Shown piece by piece: positions 41,690-54,469 of a stretch of 64,000 nt of DNA. The notes below the pieces were generated by a model, which was given only the letters and a program-made list of their open reading frames with translations, was not told the origin of the DNA and did no database searches. A program made the position numbers and the translations under genes. Origin of the DNA: Congeria kusceri (lineage: Eukaryota > Mollusca > Bivalvia > Myida > Dreissenidae); NCBI GenBank assembly GCA_027627225.1, contig CM051036.1, positions 40,619,926-40,683,925 on the forward strand, given 5' to 3'. Numbering within the stretch: position 1 is the stretch's first letter; the number at the start of each line of letters is the position of its first letter.

Positions 41690-44600
41690 TTAATGCATGT
41701 TATAGCCCTGATAAGTCATTGAGGATCCAGAGGTGTGGACTTCATACACGTGCGGAAGAGGTTGGGCGACATGCGACCTTGGGATGTCCACCAAGGGCAC
41801 ATAATTTGGCCGCAGCATAGTAACAACATTCCCTCCATTGAATGATGAGGGTATGATTTTAACAGAATCAGTATCAGTAGCCGAGTCATCAATTATCAAT
41901 TCCTTGGTGGACATATCCTGGATCTCATTCATATCTGTATAACTTTGCCCACCTGTCAACAATATTAAGTATTGGGAAGAATCTAGAGGGTTATCCTGGC
42001 TGACTTCAACTTTTGCTTTATTTTTCCTTGGTATCTTTTGCTTTCCAGTTTTCTTGTCTTTGTTGCACATATTGATTGCCAGGTCCGTGTCCCGGGCCTG
42101 GAACACTTCGTCTGAATCCTCCTCACCATTTTGCTTGGTTCTGCGGGAGTTCTTTCGCTCCTTCAGCTGTATGATCTGGGTTCCTTCTGCAGGCTGATTA
42201 GGATCCTGATCCTTCCTGTACAGGCCTGTGAACACGGACAAGGATGTGTGACGAAAATCTGGACCCAAGTCATTCTCGTGATTCTCCGTCAAGTGCTTAT
42301 GAAATTCATCACAACTGTTTGTGCCAAAGTTACAGAACTTACATGGGTAGACAAATTTGCCTTTGTGTTTCTGGGTCAGAAGAATATGCTTGCGAACATT
42401 CTCATGTGTATTGCACGAGTAGCTACAATACGGGCACTGAAATGGCTTGGAGCCAATGTGGATCCTCATATGTCGCCTCAAGTGGGTCTTGTTGCCCGCT
42501 TTGTATGTGCAGTATTCGCAGTGGAAATTTCGTTCTGCAGAGTGAACTTTTTTGTGCCTCTTTAAATGATACTCTGTATGGGCTGCAAAACCACATAGGT
42601 CACACAGATACTTCTTAACTTCCATGTGCGTTCTCATGTGAGCATTCAGCTCTCCTTGGAAGACGAATTTCCAGTGACACCCTGGGTGATCACATTTGTA
42701 TTTCCTTTCTTCATGACGCCTCATGTGCCTTGTCAACTGAACTTCTAGCGGAAAAGTCACTTTGCAAACATCACACGAATACGTTTTGGCATTAGCTTGT
42801 TCTGCCTTGTGTATATCCATGTGCTTCGTGTAGTGCTCACCTCTGAAGAACTCTTTTCCACAAAATTCACATTTTCTCTCAGCGATGCCAAAATGGAACT
42901 GCAGGTGACGCCTGAGGCAGTTTCCAGTTGCAAATCCTTTAGCGCACAAGTTACATTTAAATGGCCTATCCTTCGTATGCAGTCTCAGATGTGACAAAAT
43001 GGCTTTCTTCTGCACATGGGCTCCGCATTCTGAACATAAAACCTTTGTGTTTGGATCTTGAACGGTTCCCTCTATGTGATCAAGGAATTCTTTATACTGC
43101 TTGTATGTGGCACATCTCTCACCCCTCACTTTGTCCAGATCTGCATCTGTGTGAATATGAAGATGATGATAGGCTGTGTGGAAATTCCTGTACTTTTCAT
43201 CAGTGAAGGATTTTTTACAAACATCACATTTAAAAAATTGTTCGTGGGAGTTTGCTTGATTGCTATCCAAACACTTTTGATGTGCTTCGCTGTTACAATG
43301 AATTCTGTAAGACTTTTCAGACAAAAAGACCAAGTCACAATGTTCACATACTTTAATTTTTGCTGAATGGTTTTCCATATAGTGAAGTCGCAAATCATTG
43401 TACTGGGTCACTGTAAAGTCACAGTAGTCGCATTTTACAAGCTTGAGCTTCTTTGTAGGTGTCTGACTGGGGCTTTGCATGGGATCTTTTTTAGGACGCC
43501 TTTTTTTTGTTTTCACTGTTTTTACCATATCAGCAACACTTTCTCTATCTTCTCTGAGTGTGTTTTGATGTGCTGGTACACTAGCATCAACTATATCTTC
43601 TGCACCTTCTGAGTGAGTAACATCAGCATCTTTTGGTGCCATAAATTTGTCTGACTTTTTATTATCCTTTGGTATTTTGGTATCTTTTTGGCTTGAAATC
43701 TCTTCTTTTAAAGGGGTCTGTCCACTGTTTGAACTTTTTGATAAAGCTTCATCTGTACTGACCTCTGTAACTTGCTTAGAATTAGCTATGTTCTGCAAAT
43801 GTTTCAGATTTTTCTCTGTATGTCGTTTAAATGAATATATATCTGCAAAGAACATATTGCAGATTTTACAGACATGCTTTTTCCCTTTGGTATGTTTTCT
43901 CTCTATATGGTCATTCAGTGCACTTGTGCATGAGAACTTTCTGGAACACAATGGGCAGACCGGCCTATTCCTCACACCGATCTGACGTTTCGTCACTCCA
44001 TCCACTGGTTGCTTGTCAGCATGCTTCAACTCAATGTGTCCGGCAAGCCGTTTGAAGGATCGCATTTCCAGCCCGCAGTATTTGCATTTGCACCCGATGT
44101 GGTTCTGCTTCAGAATGCATGCATATTTGTTCTCTTGGATTTTGTTCACGTGGGACTCTGTATCAAAGTGCTCCAGCATTTCAGAATTTTTGTGTGTTTT
44201 ATATGAACACAATGTACACATGATTTCACCAATCAAATCACTACAATTGTTGGCATGTTCTTCTCCATGAATATGTTCTTTGAATTCATCATAAGCATTA
44301 AAATAAAATCTACAAATGGCACATTGAAATGGACTCAACCTAACAACATACTTGTGATATCTCTCCAGCATCTCAAAATGCTCCTTGGGATGAGCTAGTG
44401 CACGGTTTTTATGAAACTTTGTAAGCAAATGCTTTGCAACGTAATACCTATTGGGATATTTTTTGTCACAGATTGTGCACACATAGATAGGAACAAGTTT
44501 CTCAACTTCCTCATTGTCAGGTTTACTTTCAGTATCTTTTGCTAACCCTGACTCATCCACTTGTTTAGTTTCATAGTCACTATTGTCTTGCCAAGCACCT

Positions 44601-45071
44601 TCATAGGAATCTGTTTCCTTATTGGCAACCTCTTCTTCGAAATCGTCATCTTCATCACCATCATTTTCGTCACCAATGTCTTCATCACCATGTTCTACAG
44701 AACTGGCCTGTTGCTCACTTGCTCCACCTGCTGTAACCTCAGTTCGATAATCTGCCAATTTAACATGCAGTACATCTGGCCTTGCGCCATCATCTTTCTG
44801 CTCTTTCCCTTCAATCGCCTTAGCTTTATGGCCATGTGTTCTACAATGGTTGGAATATGAGAATCTGTTTTCAAAAGTCAGTTCACAGACAGCGCAATGT
44901 TTTTTCTGTTCCTTTTTTCTTGTAGCCCAGGCTGGCAATTTTGGCCTCCGCTTTCTTTCCATGCCCTTTATCAGTGCTATATTTTTACCACTGTTTGATG
45001 GACCATAGCTCTGACCTCCTTGCAAGTGTCGAGGCATCTCACCTGGCGGCCATTTTCCTCGATAATGAGGC
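41690..45071 (-). CDS. ZNF407: ZNF407-like exon with zinc-finger array
   Basis: Acceptor CTGTTTGTTGTAG|GCCTCAT at 45072; frame PHYRGKWPPGEMPRHLQGG opens immediately and ends at TAA (41690-41692). An ATG at 45037 could be mistaken for the start, but coding clearly continues upstream through the splice. An acidic DEDIGDENDGDEDDDFEEE tract lies between the first two finger groups. Confidence 0.92.
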
Positions 45072-47356
45072 CTACAACAAACAGAGACAAGTTGCTGTAA
45101 AAATTCTTCAAAAACATGTTAAAATATACACAGCATGCAGAGAAAACTAACTTGTGATTCACAATTATTGGATAGTTATTATTTTTGTTTCTTGTATATC
45201 GACTTAAATCAAACTATAGCTGTCACTTACGGTGATTAATACCCCCACATATACCTTTGACATAGATATAAGTAGGTTTGCAGTGGTTGAACCTTGACAT
45301 AGAACAAGATTTCAAATGACAAAATGACCTACATAGGGGAAAAACGGGCATGAAATGGCAAAGAAATAGCAGTAATACAACACCTAACACTGGCATTACA
45401 ATCCGCTATAAAGTTGGAAGCCATTTTTCTTTGTAGTGATGGAGACCCACCTACCCCATATGCAACCCCAAGTGACATGACAATATACGGTATCTACATA
45501 TGAAGTCTCATGACAATATCTCAACTAGTTATCGAGTTATTGTCCTACAGAAGTATACTAAGTTTGAAAGCTGTAGGCCAATTGTTTTCAAGCAAGTGAC
45601 TTAAACTAAAATCTTAAAAAAAAAAAAATCGAACTTGATGAGTTCAAAATGCATGACAGAGTTATGGTTCTTGTCTAACAGACTCATCTCACCATACTAA
45701 ATAAGTATACCAAGTTGGAGACCTGTAGGTCAAATATTTTTCAAGAAAATTGGACCTAAACGAAAACCTTAACCAAACTAATCTAAAGTGGACCTAAACG
45801 AAAACTTAACCAAACAAATCTACGTCAAAAAGGGCCATAATTCAATCAAAATGCATGACAGAGTTTCAGTTCTTGTCATACTCATCTTAACATGTCGAAT
45901 ATGGGTACCAAGTTTGAAAGCTGTAGGTCAAAACGTTTTCAAGGAAAGTGTAAAAAAAAACAACATTTTGGGATGGGACACAATGGGACAAAGAGTTTCC
46001 TATATAGCGTCCCACCAAAAAACTTGTTTGTTGGGGGTATAAGAACATATACATTCAAAAACATAAATGAACTGGTCCACTGTATAGTAAACTGTTAGTT
46101 TTAGCATATTTACATGTACATGTAAGTATAAACATTAGCATTAGGTTCAGTACTTCTCACTAAAGAAATGCACATACCCATGTACATAATACTGGTTTAC
46201 ACTGCCAAACTAGTTTATTAAATTCTATGCAGACATAAACAATAAGTTTTAAAATTCTAGTGACCAATGAGTAATAAACAAATATTTAGTGTCAGATAAA
46301 GCACACTGTGCTTCTAACAGAGAGTAGGACAGCAGGTGCCAGATATATTTGACATTTACTAACACTAATAAGCAACCTGTTTTTCTTAGAAGCCGCAGGT
46401 TTGTTTCCTGGTTCCCACTTTCCTCCAGTGTGTGACCTGGAAGGCCGCCAGTCATCTCCTGAGTCTGTCAGGCTGTCAAAGGACACATCTTCATCAAAGT
46501 TCAGTCCGATATCATCTTCATCACTACTGAAAGTCAAGTTATTCAAGATATTGGAAATCGGGAACTGGTTATAATTATTGCCCCTCTCCATCTTTCGGTC
46601 ACTTTTGCTCATTAATTCTAACGACTGAAAGAAATCATCAACAACTTCCTTATCTTCATCGCATTTCCTGTTCACAGAACTTTCTGATTCATATGGGAAA
46701 TCAACAAAGCTACCAATGTTTAATCTTTTGCCTTTCCCACCTTCGAGGTCAGAAGGTCGAACAGCGTTCATCTCCACAGCACTTAACAGGCCATGGTCTT
46801 CTGTCACATCTCTCATTTCATCTCTCTCTTCATCTTTAGAACTATTTGGAACAACCCCTGTTGTAGTAAATATTGGACTCAGACTGCATGTCAGGGGCAG
46901 GGACAGTGAGGCAGTGCTATTACAGCTGGTGTACACAGAAAGGCTTATCTGTGATGGCAGAAGGTCTCCATCCTTCTGCCCAGCAAGCGTGTTTGTTGGG
47001 ACAATTTTCGTGAAATCGTCATTTGTGATTGGAAACTGCTGCGAAGCTATGTCAGAGTTGCTCTGATACACAAACAGCTCTGTTTCTGAATACTCGCCCG
47101 ACTGTGTTGTGTTCTGTGCAAGCGACTGGTCAATGTAGTAACTCTGACTGTTTCCCTCCAATGTTTGATTGCTACGTGAAGAGCAGGTACTTTCTGTCTT
47201 GAGAGAATAGATATCATCACGAGACTCTGTGGCAGCCTCTGATTTGATGTTCTTCTTGGAGCACTCATTCTTTTTGTGGTTGACATAGTTCATGAGGCCA
47301 CTGATGGACTTCTTACAGACCAAACACACATGAAGATCCTCCTCTTCGTCCTCCAT
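41690..47356 (-). CDS. ZNF407: ZNF407-like C2H2 zinc-finger protein
   Basis: Two coding exons (46377-47356 and 41690-45071) join in phase across AAACAG|GTTGCT and TGTTGTAG|GCCTCAT, giving 1453 aa. It is a nuclear DNA-binding regulator by family. One Cys-rich finger lies at residues 11-32 and 19 C2H2 fingers between about 386 and 1250. Single fingers are widely spaced at first, and the last run is continuous. The last five (CDHPGCHWKFVFQGELNAHM, LCDLCGFAAHTEYHLKRHKK, CEYCTYKAGNKTHLRRHM, CPYCSYSCNTHENVRKHIL and CKFCNFGTNSCDEFHKHL) follow the order and linkers of the vertebrate ZNF407 C-terminal array. The N-terminal half is acidic and Ser-rich. It is shorter than human ZNF407 (about 2250 aa). 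Orthology is inferred; fingers alone could mislead. Confidence 0.78.
45072..46376 (-). other. ZNF407-like coding intron
   Basis: A 1.3-kb intron, largely filled by the family E Helentron-like element (45214-46042). Confidence 0.8.
45214..46042 (-). mobile_element. Helentron/HINE-like element, family E, in the ZNF407-like intron
   Basis: On the minus strand the 5' end is CTTATACCCCCAACAAACAA. The 3' end is GGGGGTATTAATCACCGTAA then GTGACAGCTATAG|TT. The GGGGGTAT subterminal repeat is inverted at the two ends, and TCAC-TTAC-GGTGA forms the end hairpin. Inner units carry gagttatggttcttgtc and aagctgtaggtcaaa phrases. Confidence 0.62.
46377..47356 (-). CDS. ZNF407: ZNF407-like first coding exon
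   Basis: 326 codons plus two bases from ATG (47356) to donor AAACAG|GTTGCT. It begins MEDEEEDLHVCLVCKKSIS with a Cys pair, is acidic and Ser-rich, and ends in DDWRPSRSHTGGKWEPGNKP, which echoes RGKWPPGE just after the junction. Eleven bases upstream is an acceptor (CTGTTGCAG|GAGC), so at least one non-coding leader exon lies upstream. Confidence 0.85.
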
Positions 47357-47367
47357 CGTGAATGCTC

Positions 47368-48759
47368 CTGCAACAGAGAAAGATCAATGAACAACAGAAT
47401 CAAGTTTAGACTCTAGTTGATGGATTGGATATATGTTGAATACTTAAATGTTGGCGCATCACGATGCAGTTGAATGCTAACATGCGTTTTTTTAAAGCAT
47501 ATTATCGGTACACATCAATTTTAGGTATTTCGGTTAAGGTATTCGATCATTTTACATCATATTATACAATTCTTTTTCATCCTAAATTGTTTATTTTTTT
47601 AAATAAAAATATCAATGGGTTTGTTTCTTTTATCCAAGTGCATGAATGTGCAAACATGTGCATGTCGGAGCTCTTCTATCATAGTAATTTGTATCAAGAG
47701 TTGTTTGTAAAACAGTTATGCCCCCTCTACAGTCTTCGTCATAACTGGGTTGCCCAAGCCTGGGACAAGTATATTTCATTTCGGGCTAGCAGAAAATGCC
47801 AGATGCTTGCCTGATCGGGCAAGTGTTTTTATACGCTTTATTTACAGTGAGGACAAAGAAAATTCATTTAAAATAGCATTTTAGGTTGTTTCTTCAATGA
47901 AAATATATATTTTTTTAAACCTGTATTATCGACACAGAGTATTTACACATAAACATACGACGTCATGATGCTGTGAGGTCTTTATTATTGTGTAGACGCT
48001 TATTGAAATATACAGAGTACATGCTAGTTTGTCTGAAAGTGAAGTATGCATATAATTGCATTGTTTGCAATAAGTAACAAATATATAAATAAGTATTGAA
48101 GCTCTATTTTGAATATTAAAATAATTCTAAAAGTGCATGTTGTTTAAAAGTGAAACTCCTTTGAAATACTGCTTTTCGGTAGGAACTACTTAAGAACTAC
48201 TTTTGTCAAATGTAGCATGTAGTTTAAAAAAGGGAAAGTCTGAGAGCGAAATAGCAGATTGCTGCACCTGCTCCTTTTTCTCTTCGCTCTGCTGCCCCAC
48301 TGGGGCAGAAATGTTGAATATCTAACAAAAAAAATGTTTTTGCAAATATCCAATAAATAAGACTTTGTTTTAAAATCCAATAAATAGACTTTGTTTAAAA
48401 ACCATAATTAGAAGCACTTCAGTGAGTTTCCAATTTATTAGAAAATATCAACAAATTGGTCCAGCTTTCCATCCTGCTCCTTATTAGTGTAGCCACGTAC
48501 CTTTTTGACCCTAGATATACACCTGTTTATTGTTTCAATCATATTGTGACGCATGATGCACAAAATATGATCATCAAACCTTATGTATTTTGAGAAAGAA
48601 CAACAAAAACAAGATGACAAATATGAATATAGAAATAAAATTTTAATTTAAAAAATCATCATTTTCTTACATTGCTGTAGAGTACCATTTGAAATTAAAT
48701 ATTTCGGACAAATTAAACAGATTTCGAACGGGCAAGTGCTTTGAAAACATTAGCGTGAA
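47368..48759 (-). other. Leader intron of the ZNF407-like gene
   Basis: AT-rich. At 47700-47735 a truncated family D hairpin end occurs (ttgtttgtaaaacagttatg then ccccct). No coding sequence is recognised. Confidence 0.5.
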
Positions 48760-49370
48760 GACTGCCTCTAGGTTAAAAGTAATCTTTAAAATATCAAGTT
48801 AAGTGATTATCAGACGAGAACTGTTGGACACAGGGAGCGGAAACTGCAAAAAGGCCAATTTTAGATAAATCAAGGACCATAACTCTGCAGTTCCTGGGGT
48901 GTTTTAGTTGATCATCAAACTTGAGGAAGATATAATAACCTCAAACATGTTCATCAAGTTTGGTGAAGATTAGATGAAAATTGATTGACTTAGAGAGCTA
49001 AATGTCAAATTTGAGATAATTCAAGGGCCACAATTCCTTAGGCTATTTGGCTGATTATCAAACTTGGCCAAGCCATTATGCACACAAACATTTTCAGCAA
49101 GTTAGCTGAAGATCAGATGAAAACTGCTGGACTTAAAGGAGCGGAAATGGCTAAAAAAGCTGATTTTAGATAATTCAAGGGCCAAAACTCAACAATTCCT
49201 GGAGCGATCTGGCTGATTATCGAACATGGCTGAGATATTATGCCAATAAAAGTTTTCATGAAGACTGGTTAAGATCGGATGAAAACTATTGGAATTAGAA
49301 GCGGAAACCGCTAAAAATGCCAATTTCCGATAATTCAAGGGCAATAACATTTATGTAGTTAAATGGCCTG
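48760..49370 (-). repeat. Family D tandem-core repeat, second copy
   Basis: Four imperfect units share ggccaattttagataa, aattcaagggcc, ggctgattatcaaacttggc and aagatcagatgaaaactg with 40912-41535. Clear ends are missing. Confidence 0.55.
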
Positions 49371-49389
49371 GGATGTAAAAATAATGAAT

Positions 49390-49635
49390 TTAAGTTTGTG
49401 TGCAGTGTGTTATGCCTAGGTCACAAACAGAATGGGCGCTGTCTGATTTCAACGAACGTGTGCTGAATGTGTGAATTGTAAGGTGGCCGTGCAGGATTGT
49501 AGATGATTGCAATGAATGGAACTTGAGGACGATGCGCACACGCTTGCCGTAGAAATCAGACAGTGTTTTTAAAGTGAAAATTGTATGGCCACAAAGTATA
49601 CACCGTCTGGCCATTTGACGGTGCGCCGATGACAT
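49390..49635 (-). CDS. Doubtful small ORF, 81 codons
   Basis: ATG to stop reads MSSAHRQMARRCILCGHTIF and so on, with a CxxC pair near the start and mixed codon use unlike the surrounding AT-rich DNA. It could be an exon of a short or alternative transcript, or decayed coding DNA. I do not recognise a family and no splice partner is evident. Confidence 0.2.
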   Translation of the reverse strand: MSSAHRQMARRCILCGHTIFTLKTLSDFYGKRVRIVLKFHSLQSSTILHGHLTIHTFSTRSLKSDSAHSVCDLGITHCTQT

Positions 49636-49639
49636 GTTT

Positions 49640-50267
49640 TTGACCTCCCTGCCCCCCGAAAAAGTTTCTTAAACTTTGACGGCTGCCGTCCCAAGAGCAA
49701 AATTTTCAGATACCCCCCCCCCCAATTGCAACTACTGCATGGAGGGCCACATCTGCTTTGGTGTGATTTTGGGTAAATCGGACACTGTCCTGCGACAGTT
49801 CTTTGTGACCTGGCATTACTCTTTCATTCTAGTTTCTTTTTAAAAAATCAGCATACTTCAGTGGACTTCATCAGCCGTAGGCAAGTAATTTTAATATAAA
49901 ATCAATTGTGAACCAGATTTGTAAGCACACCATTGTCGCTATTTCTTAATTGCATTTTATATGGCATATTTTTTTTTACATATAATCAGTTTGTAGTCTT
50001 AACAAAGGGAGAATACTCTGTGGCAAACTGTGTCGTGTCGCTTAAAATTGAAAGCAAAACACAAGACCAAAACCAGATTCCGTACAAATTTTCGAATATT
50101 AAGCCCAAAGTTTTACAACGAGTTTTATTTAATATGATTATCGAACTTGTGGAAATTGTTTAACATTGTTCCAATCACAATATCTTACGTAGAGTTCGAA
50201 AGACTTCGTTGAAAACCTGAAATAATTTCTGTCCTTTCCGCACCTTCCTAGTTTGTCTCATCACCTA
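49640..50267. promoter_or_regulatory. Upstream region shared by the ZNF407-like gene and the gene at 50398
   Basis: A minus-strand donor, CTCTAC|GTAAGA at 50189, could end a leader exon that splices to the acceptor at 47368. That would make the NRF1/ETS region just to its right a two-way promoter. A C run lies near 49713. Confidence 0.35.
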
Positions 50268-50299
50268 TGCGCATGCGCAACTTGTTGTTTTACTTCCGG
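50268..50299. promoter_or_regulatory. Core promoter sites: NRF1 palindrome and ETS site
   Basis: TGCGCATGCGCA (50268-50279) is a perfect NRF1 palindrome, and ACTTCCGG (50292-50299) is a canonical ETS/GABP site. They lie 99-130 bp before the ATG at 50398. These sites are typical of TATA-less promoters of broadly expressed genes. Confidence 0.75.
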
Positions 50300-50397
50300 G
50301 TCATTTAACTCTCTGAGATAGACGGCAGAAATGTCATGAATATTTACCACGGAGATAAACCGTAATTAAGCTTGAAAATAAACATTTACTGTTAAAA

Positions 50398-50437
50398 ATG
50401 ACAAGAAGGAAGCAATTTCAACCTAAAAGGCTAACAG
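50398..50437 (+). CDS. First coding exon of a FOG/SALL/BCL11-type zinc-finger regulator
   Basis: ATG with A at -3, thirteen codons reading MTRRKQFQPKRLT, one further base, then donor ACAG|GTATGT. The start M[S/T]RRKQxxPxxh is the N-terminal motif of FOG1/2, SALL, BCL11 and ZNF521/423 proteins. In those families it recruits the NuRD subunits RBBP4/7 and is encoded on a tiny first exon followed by a very long intron. Here no later exon is seen before the window ends 13.5 kb on. Which family cannot be decided from 13 residues. Confidence 0.6.
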
Positions 50438-53162
50438 GTATGTGTTGTCGTCGTGTTTTTAATTCATAAACAACGTTTATGTATGTCACTATACACATAA
50501 TATTGCAGTGTAATAGATCTATACATGGACAATGTTAACATGTGTTTTTTCGTTGTTTTGTGTTTTTTCTCGTATTTTGGTATAACAGACAAATGTGCAT
50601 TCAGTTAATGACTGTATAATATGTCGTGGAAATGCATCGTTATATCAGCTTGCTATCTAAAAATAGTTCCAGATCATGAATTGTTTGGTTGCCAGTTGCC
50701 ACAATCACCATCTGCTATTTGTTCTGGCAGCATCAATCAAAAAATTCATTGCAGCGTGTCAATCAAGTGTCACATGGTCTTTGTTCTGTCTAGTATAATC
50801 AATCTAGGTGAACATCAATCAAACTGGAGGTATTATTGTTAAGCCATTTGTTTCTGAGAGCAAACAGTCCTGGCTGCTGGAAAGTTGACAGTTTTCACAA
50901 GATTTATGTATTAATTGGTAACACTGGGGTATTGAATTGGGAGTACTGCATGAAATTGCTCATGTGGAACTTGTATTGATTCCTATAATTCAGCGCAGTG
51001 GTTTTAAAAGGCATTTCTTAGTTAAATTTGCCTCTGCATTAAAAACAATTACTTTATGCTTGCTGTGGAGAAAATTTATTAGCAATGCTATGTAGTGTGA
51101 AACAGGAGATGTTAATTGAGCTGAGATTGATGGGCTTCTTTGTCAGTCCTGACACACTCAGAAAATGTCATTTATTTTTAGTGTACTGGGTATAAAATCC
51201 ATAAATCTGCTTTAATGGTTGTTAGTATTATACATCAGAAAAAATGTCCTGGTGTGGTAGAATTTCAATGGGAATGTTCAATCAAACACAATATATCTTT
51301 GGCTTGATGTGACATTTATGACAGTGATTGATGGACATGTATTGAAATTCCATTCAATATATGTTTATCAGTGCCTATCACGGATTAAATTGCACTAAAC
51401 AAAATCTCGTTATTTACTCAAAAGCACCATATGTTTTCTGAAAATTAATTTATATTTCTGGAATTCTGATGGCAAACATAAATATAAACACATATATTTA
51501 ATTTACATGTTTTTATCACATTTACAACATACTATCTTATATTTTTTGTAATACATTATGGCTTTACTTTCATGTGAGTTATAAATGTGTAATTGCAGAA
51601 TGATCTAGTTGAGATCTCCTGAAATTTGAGTAATTTAATCATGCTCATTAAATTTGGCTGTGGCTGATTATGTATAAATAAACCTTGCATTTGATTTGAG
51701 CTCATTTGAAGTCTTTGATGCTTGCTAGATAAGAAATTTAATCTGTCACGGAGTTAACCTCTTATTAATTTTATTATACTGCCTTTTTTTGCACAAAAGA
51801 TAACAGCAGGTGTTATGATGAAAATTAATGTCTGTATTTATTTCTTTAACTTTATTTGTTGATAACTTATAAGAAAAAGTATTAAGTGATTGATAATTAT
51901 GTGAATGGGTAATGTAATCTGTACTGTTATATATTGGTAACAAAATTATATATACTGCACCACATCCTAACTGTATCTTAACCATCATGCTTCTGTTGGG
52001 CTTAGTATATAATTTATATAACATCGCTTTCTTTTAATTGTTCTGTTCTTTGCTTGTAGAATTTTGTTGAAATTATGTCAAGGCAAGTGATAAATTATAG
52101 TTGAAAGTCCCTAGTGTTTGGCAGTGGATGTATTTATAGCTCCTGTATATATAGAGAGAATGTATTTAGAAAAGGTCACATAGAAAAACACATTTTATGC
52201 TTAGCATTAGCAAGTCAACATTGACAAAAAAGGTATTTATATTTTATTATATAAATAAAGGCCATATTATATTGATATAACCAATTCTATTATTATTGTC
52301 ACAAATGAGCTCTAAAATGTAAAATATAAAATATCATATTAACCAAGTGTATTAAAACTAGCATGGCAATGGCATATGCTATAAAATAAAACAAAAATGG
52401 CTATAAAAAGTATAACATACTTTAAATAAAGCTCATATTAATAAGTAATCCAAAACTAGCATATCAATCTCAGTTACCTTAAACAAATTTATGAGTTGAA
52501 AGGCACTGAAAAACTCTTAGAGACTTTTGTTTATTGTATACATCACAAAAATATAATTCTGCTAAATAAATAATACTTGTACAAAATTAATGTACAACTA
52601 TACAACATTAGTCATAGTGGGAAGTTTTCAGCTGGTCTTAAAGTTGTGTGGTCTGGATAGATTTCATTGTAGTACACTCATCAATCCGGCACTGCAGAAG
52701 AACTTGTAATTCTCTCTTGGAATTCTCGTTCAGTATTGTTTTGTTGTTGTTTAAATATGGTTGATAGTCATATAATTGTACCAACCAAAGCAGCAAAATC
52801 TTATATTGCCTTACAAGTCTGTTGTTGATAAATACTATTTGCCACATGTCTTTGCAGTAATTATATACACATATATATATATAAAGTAAATTCTGGCATG
52901 TTTTCGGTTGTCCGTACATGCCATGGGACAAACTGGGCAATACGGACAACTGATTTTGCTATCCCTGCAAAGGGTAGTTCATTGTTGATAATCTAAGGGT
53001 CAGCATGTTTTTTTATACACAACTTGAACAAGTGTTTGTTACGATTTAATTTCCTGAAAAAGATTAACTATGCCAGTGTTGATACAGTATCAGCGATTAT
53101 TGTTTTGTTAACCCACTTATTATATCAAACACTTCCATAAACATTTTTCTTACAAACTAAAT
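50438..53162 (+). other. Long intron, nothing recognised
   Basis: AT-rich intron of the gene starting at 50398. Phrases with poly-T and AT runs only. A short inverted repeat (ggttgtccgta versus tacggacaact) lies at 52908-52951. Confidence 0.5.
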
Positions 53163-53403
53163 GAGGCTTGTCGTGGGAAAACCTAATTTAATGCATGTGC
53201 GTAAAATGCGGACTGCACAGGCTAATCCGGGACGGCACTTTCTACCTACAGTGGATTTATGTTTAGAAGAGACTTCCTTGAAACAGAAAATACCATAAAA
53301 GGGGCAAGTGTTGTCTAGGATCAGCCTGTGTGGACTGCACAGGCTGATCCAGGACGACACTTTACTCACATGCATTAAACCCGATTCTCCCACAACACGC
53401 CCC
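53163..53403. mobile_element. Fold-back (GAGGC) element
   Basis: Begins GAGGCTTGTCGTGGGAAAAC and ends with ACGCCCC after catgcattaaacccgattct. Both arms contain gcggactgcacaggctaatc-type phrases and the middle has gtggatttatgtttagaaga. Inverted arms like those at 59235-59495. Confidence 0.7.
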
Positions 53404-54469
53404 AAATGTCTTACATACATGAAGTATGTCATTGTCAAAGAATTTCGTAGGAATAATTGCAGGGTATTTTCTTGCCATATTTCATGAAAATCTACAATAA
53501 TCACTGGTAGTTCATGTGTCAGTAATGTTACATGTGATAAATTGGAAAAGATTGAGCGCCTCAAAGTCTAGGTTTGTCTTTCAACACTTCACATGATGTT
53601 CCTGCAAATTGTAGCATTCAAACAGTGTTGATTTGTATGTGGTAGTTTTTATTCACTTCCTGTCAGGGTATCGGTATCGAAGGATATTCTGTTTTGTAAT
53701 ATATAGTGTTTATATTTAGTTCTAATGTATTTTATTACATATACATATACATTTTATGCTACAATGACATACTTTCTCACTGTAAATTGATGGAATATAG
53801 TACACATTAATTGAACAGCAATTGTTGAATCAATATTTATACATCTTTAAACCTTTAAAATTGACATTGAAATTTGTAGTATTGTTTATGTTTGGGTAAA
53901 TACCCCTTTATTTCTAAATTGTGTTGATATAATTATATGTTATGACTATAGTTTGATTCAGAATTTCAACTTCTGAAGAAGATGTCTAAACTGAAAGCTT
54001 TGAGGCATAAAGGACAAGTCTTGCTTCAGTGATGTTTTTGCTGTTTAAAAACCATGTCAGACATCTGTGGTATTGAATGTTACAACCATTTCAGTGCTCA
54101 TTATTACTTAGAACCTGATTACGTGTTTATATACAAGTTACATGTTGGTAAAACAGCCTGCGAAATCAATAGTGTCTCGAAGTTTAAATACTGACTGATG
54201 GTTCAATAAAACAGCAATTTAATGCTCATGTGAAATATAAATGCACAGCATCACGGATATAAAACTGTCAACCTGACTTGTTATGACCCAGATATCTCTG
54301 GCATCACAATGTGAAAATTATATGCACAAATTCACTGTCATGAACAGGACATATTGTGGTTACGGGTGCTTCATTGTATGACTCAATTTGTTTCACTGTC
54401 AACATTCAAATAAATGTTTATGTTGGTATCATCATGAAAAAAAAATCAGCATACTGTATATGTGTTAGT
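53404..54469 (+). other. Long intron, nothing recognised
   Basis: AT-rich intron sequence without recognised structure. Confidence 0.5.

Noticed and set aside
45043..45053. Short upstream ORF (ATG GCC GCC AGG TGA) before the zinc-finger ORF
   Set aside because: The region is coding in another frame (RGKWPPGEM) and spliced to the upstream exon, so there is no leader here.
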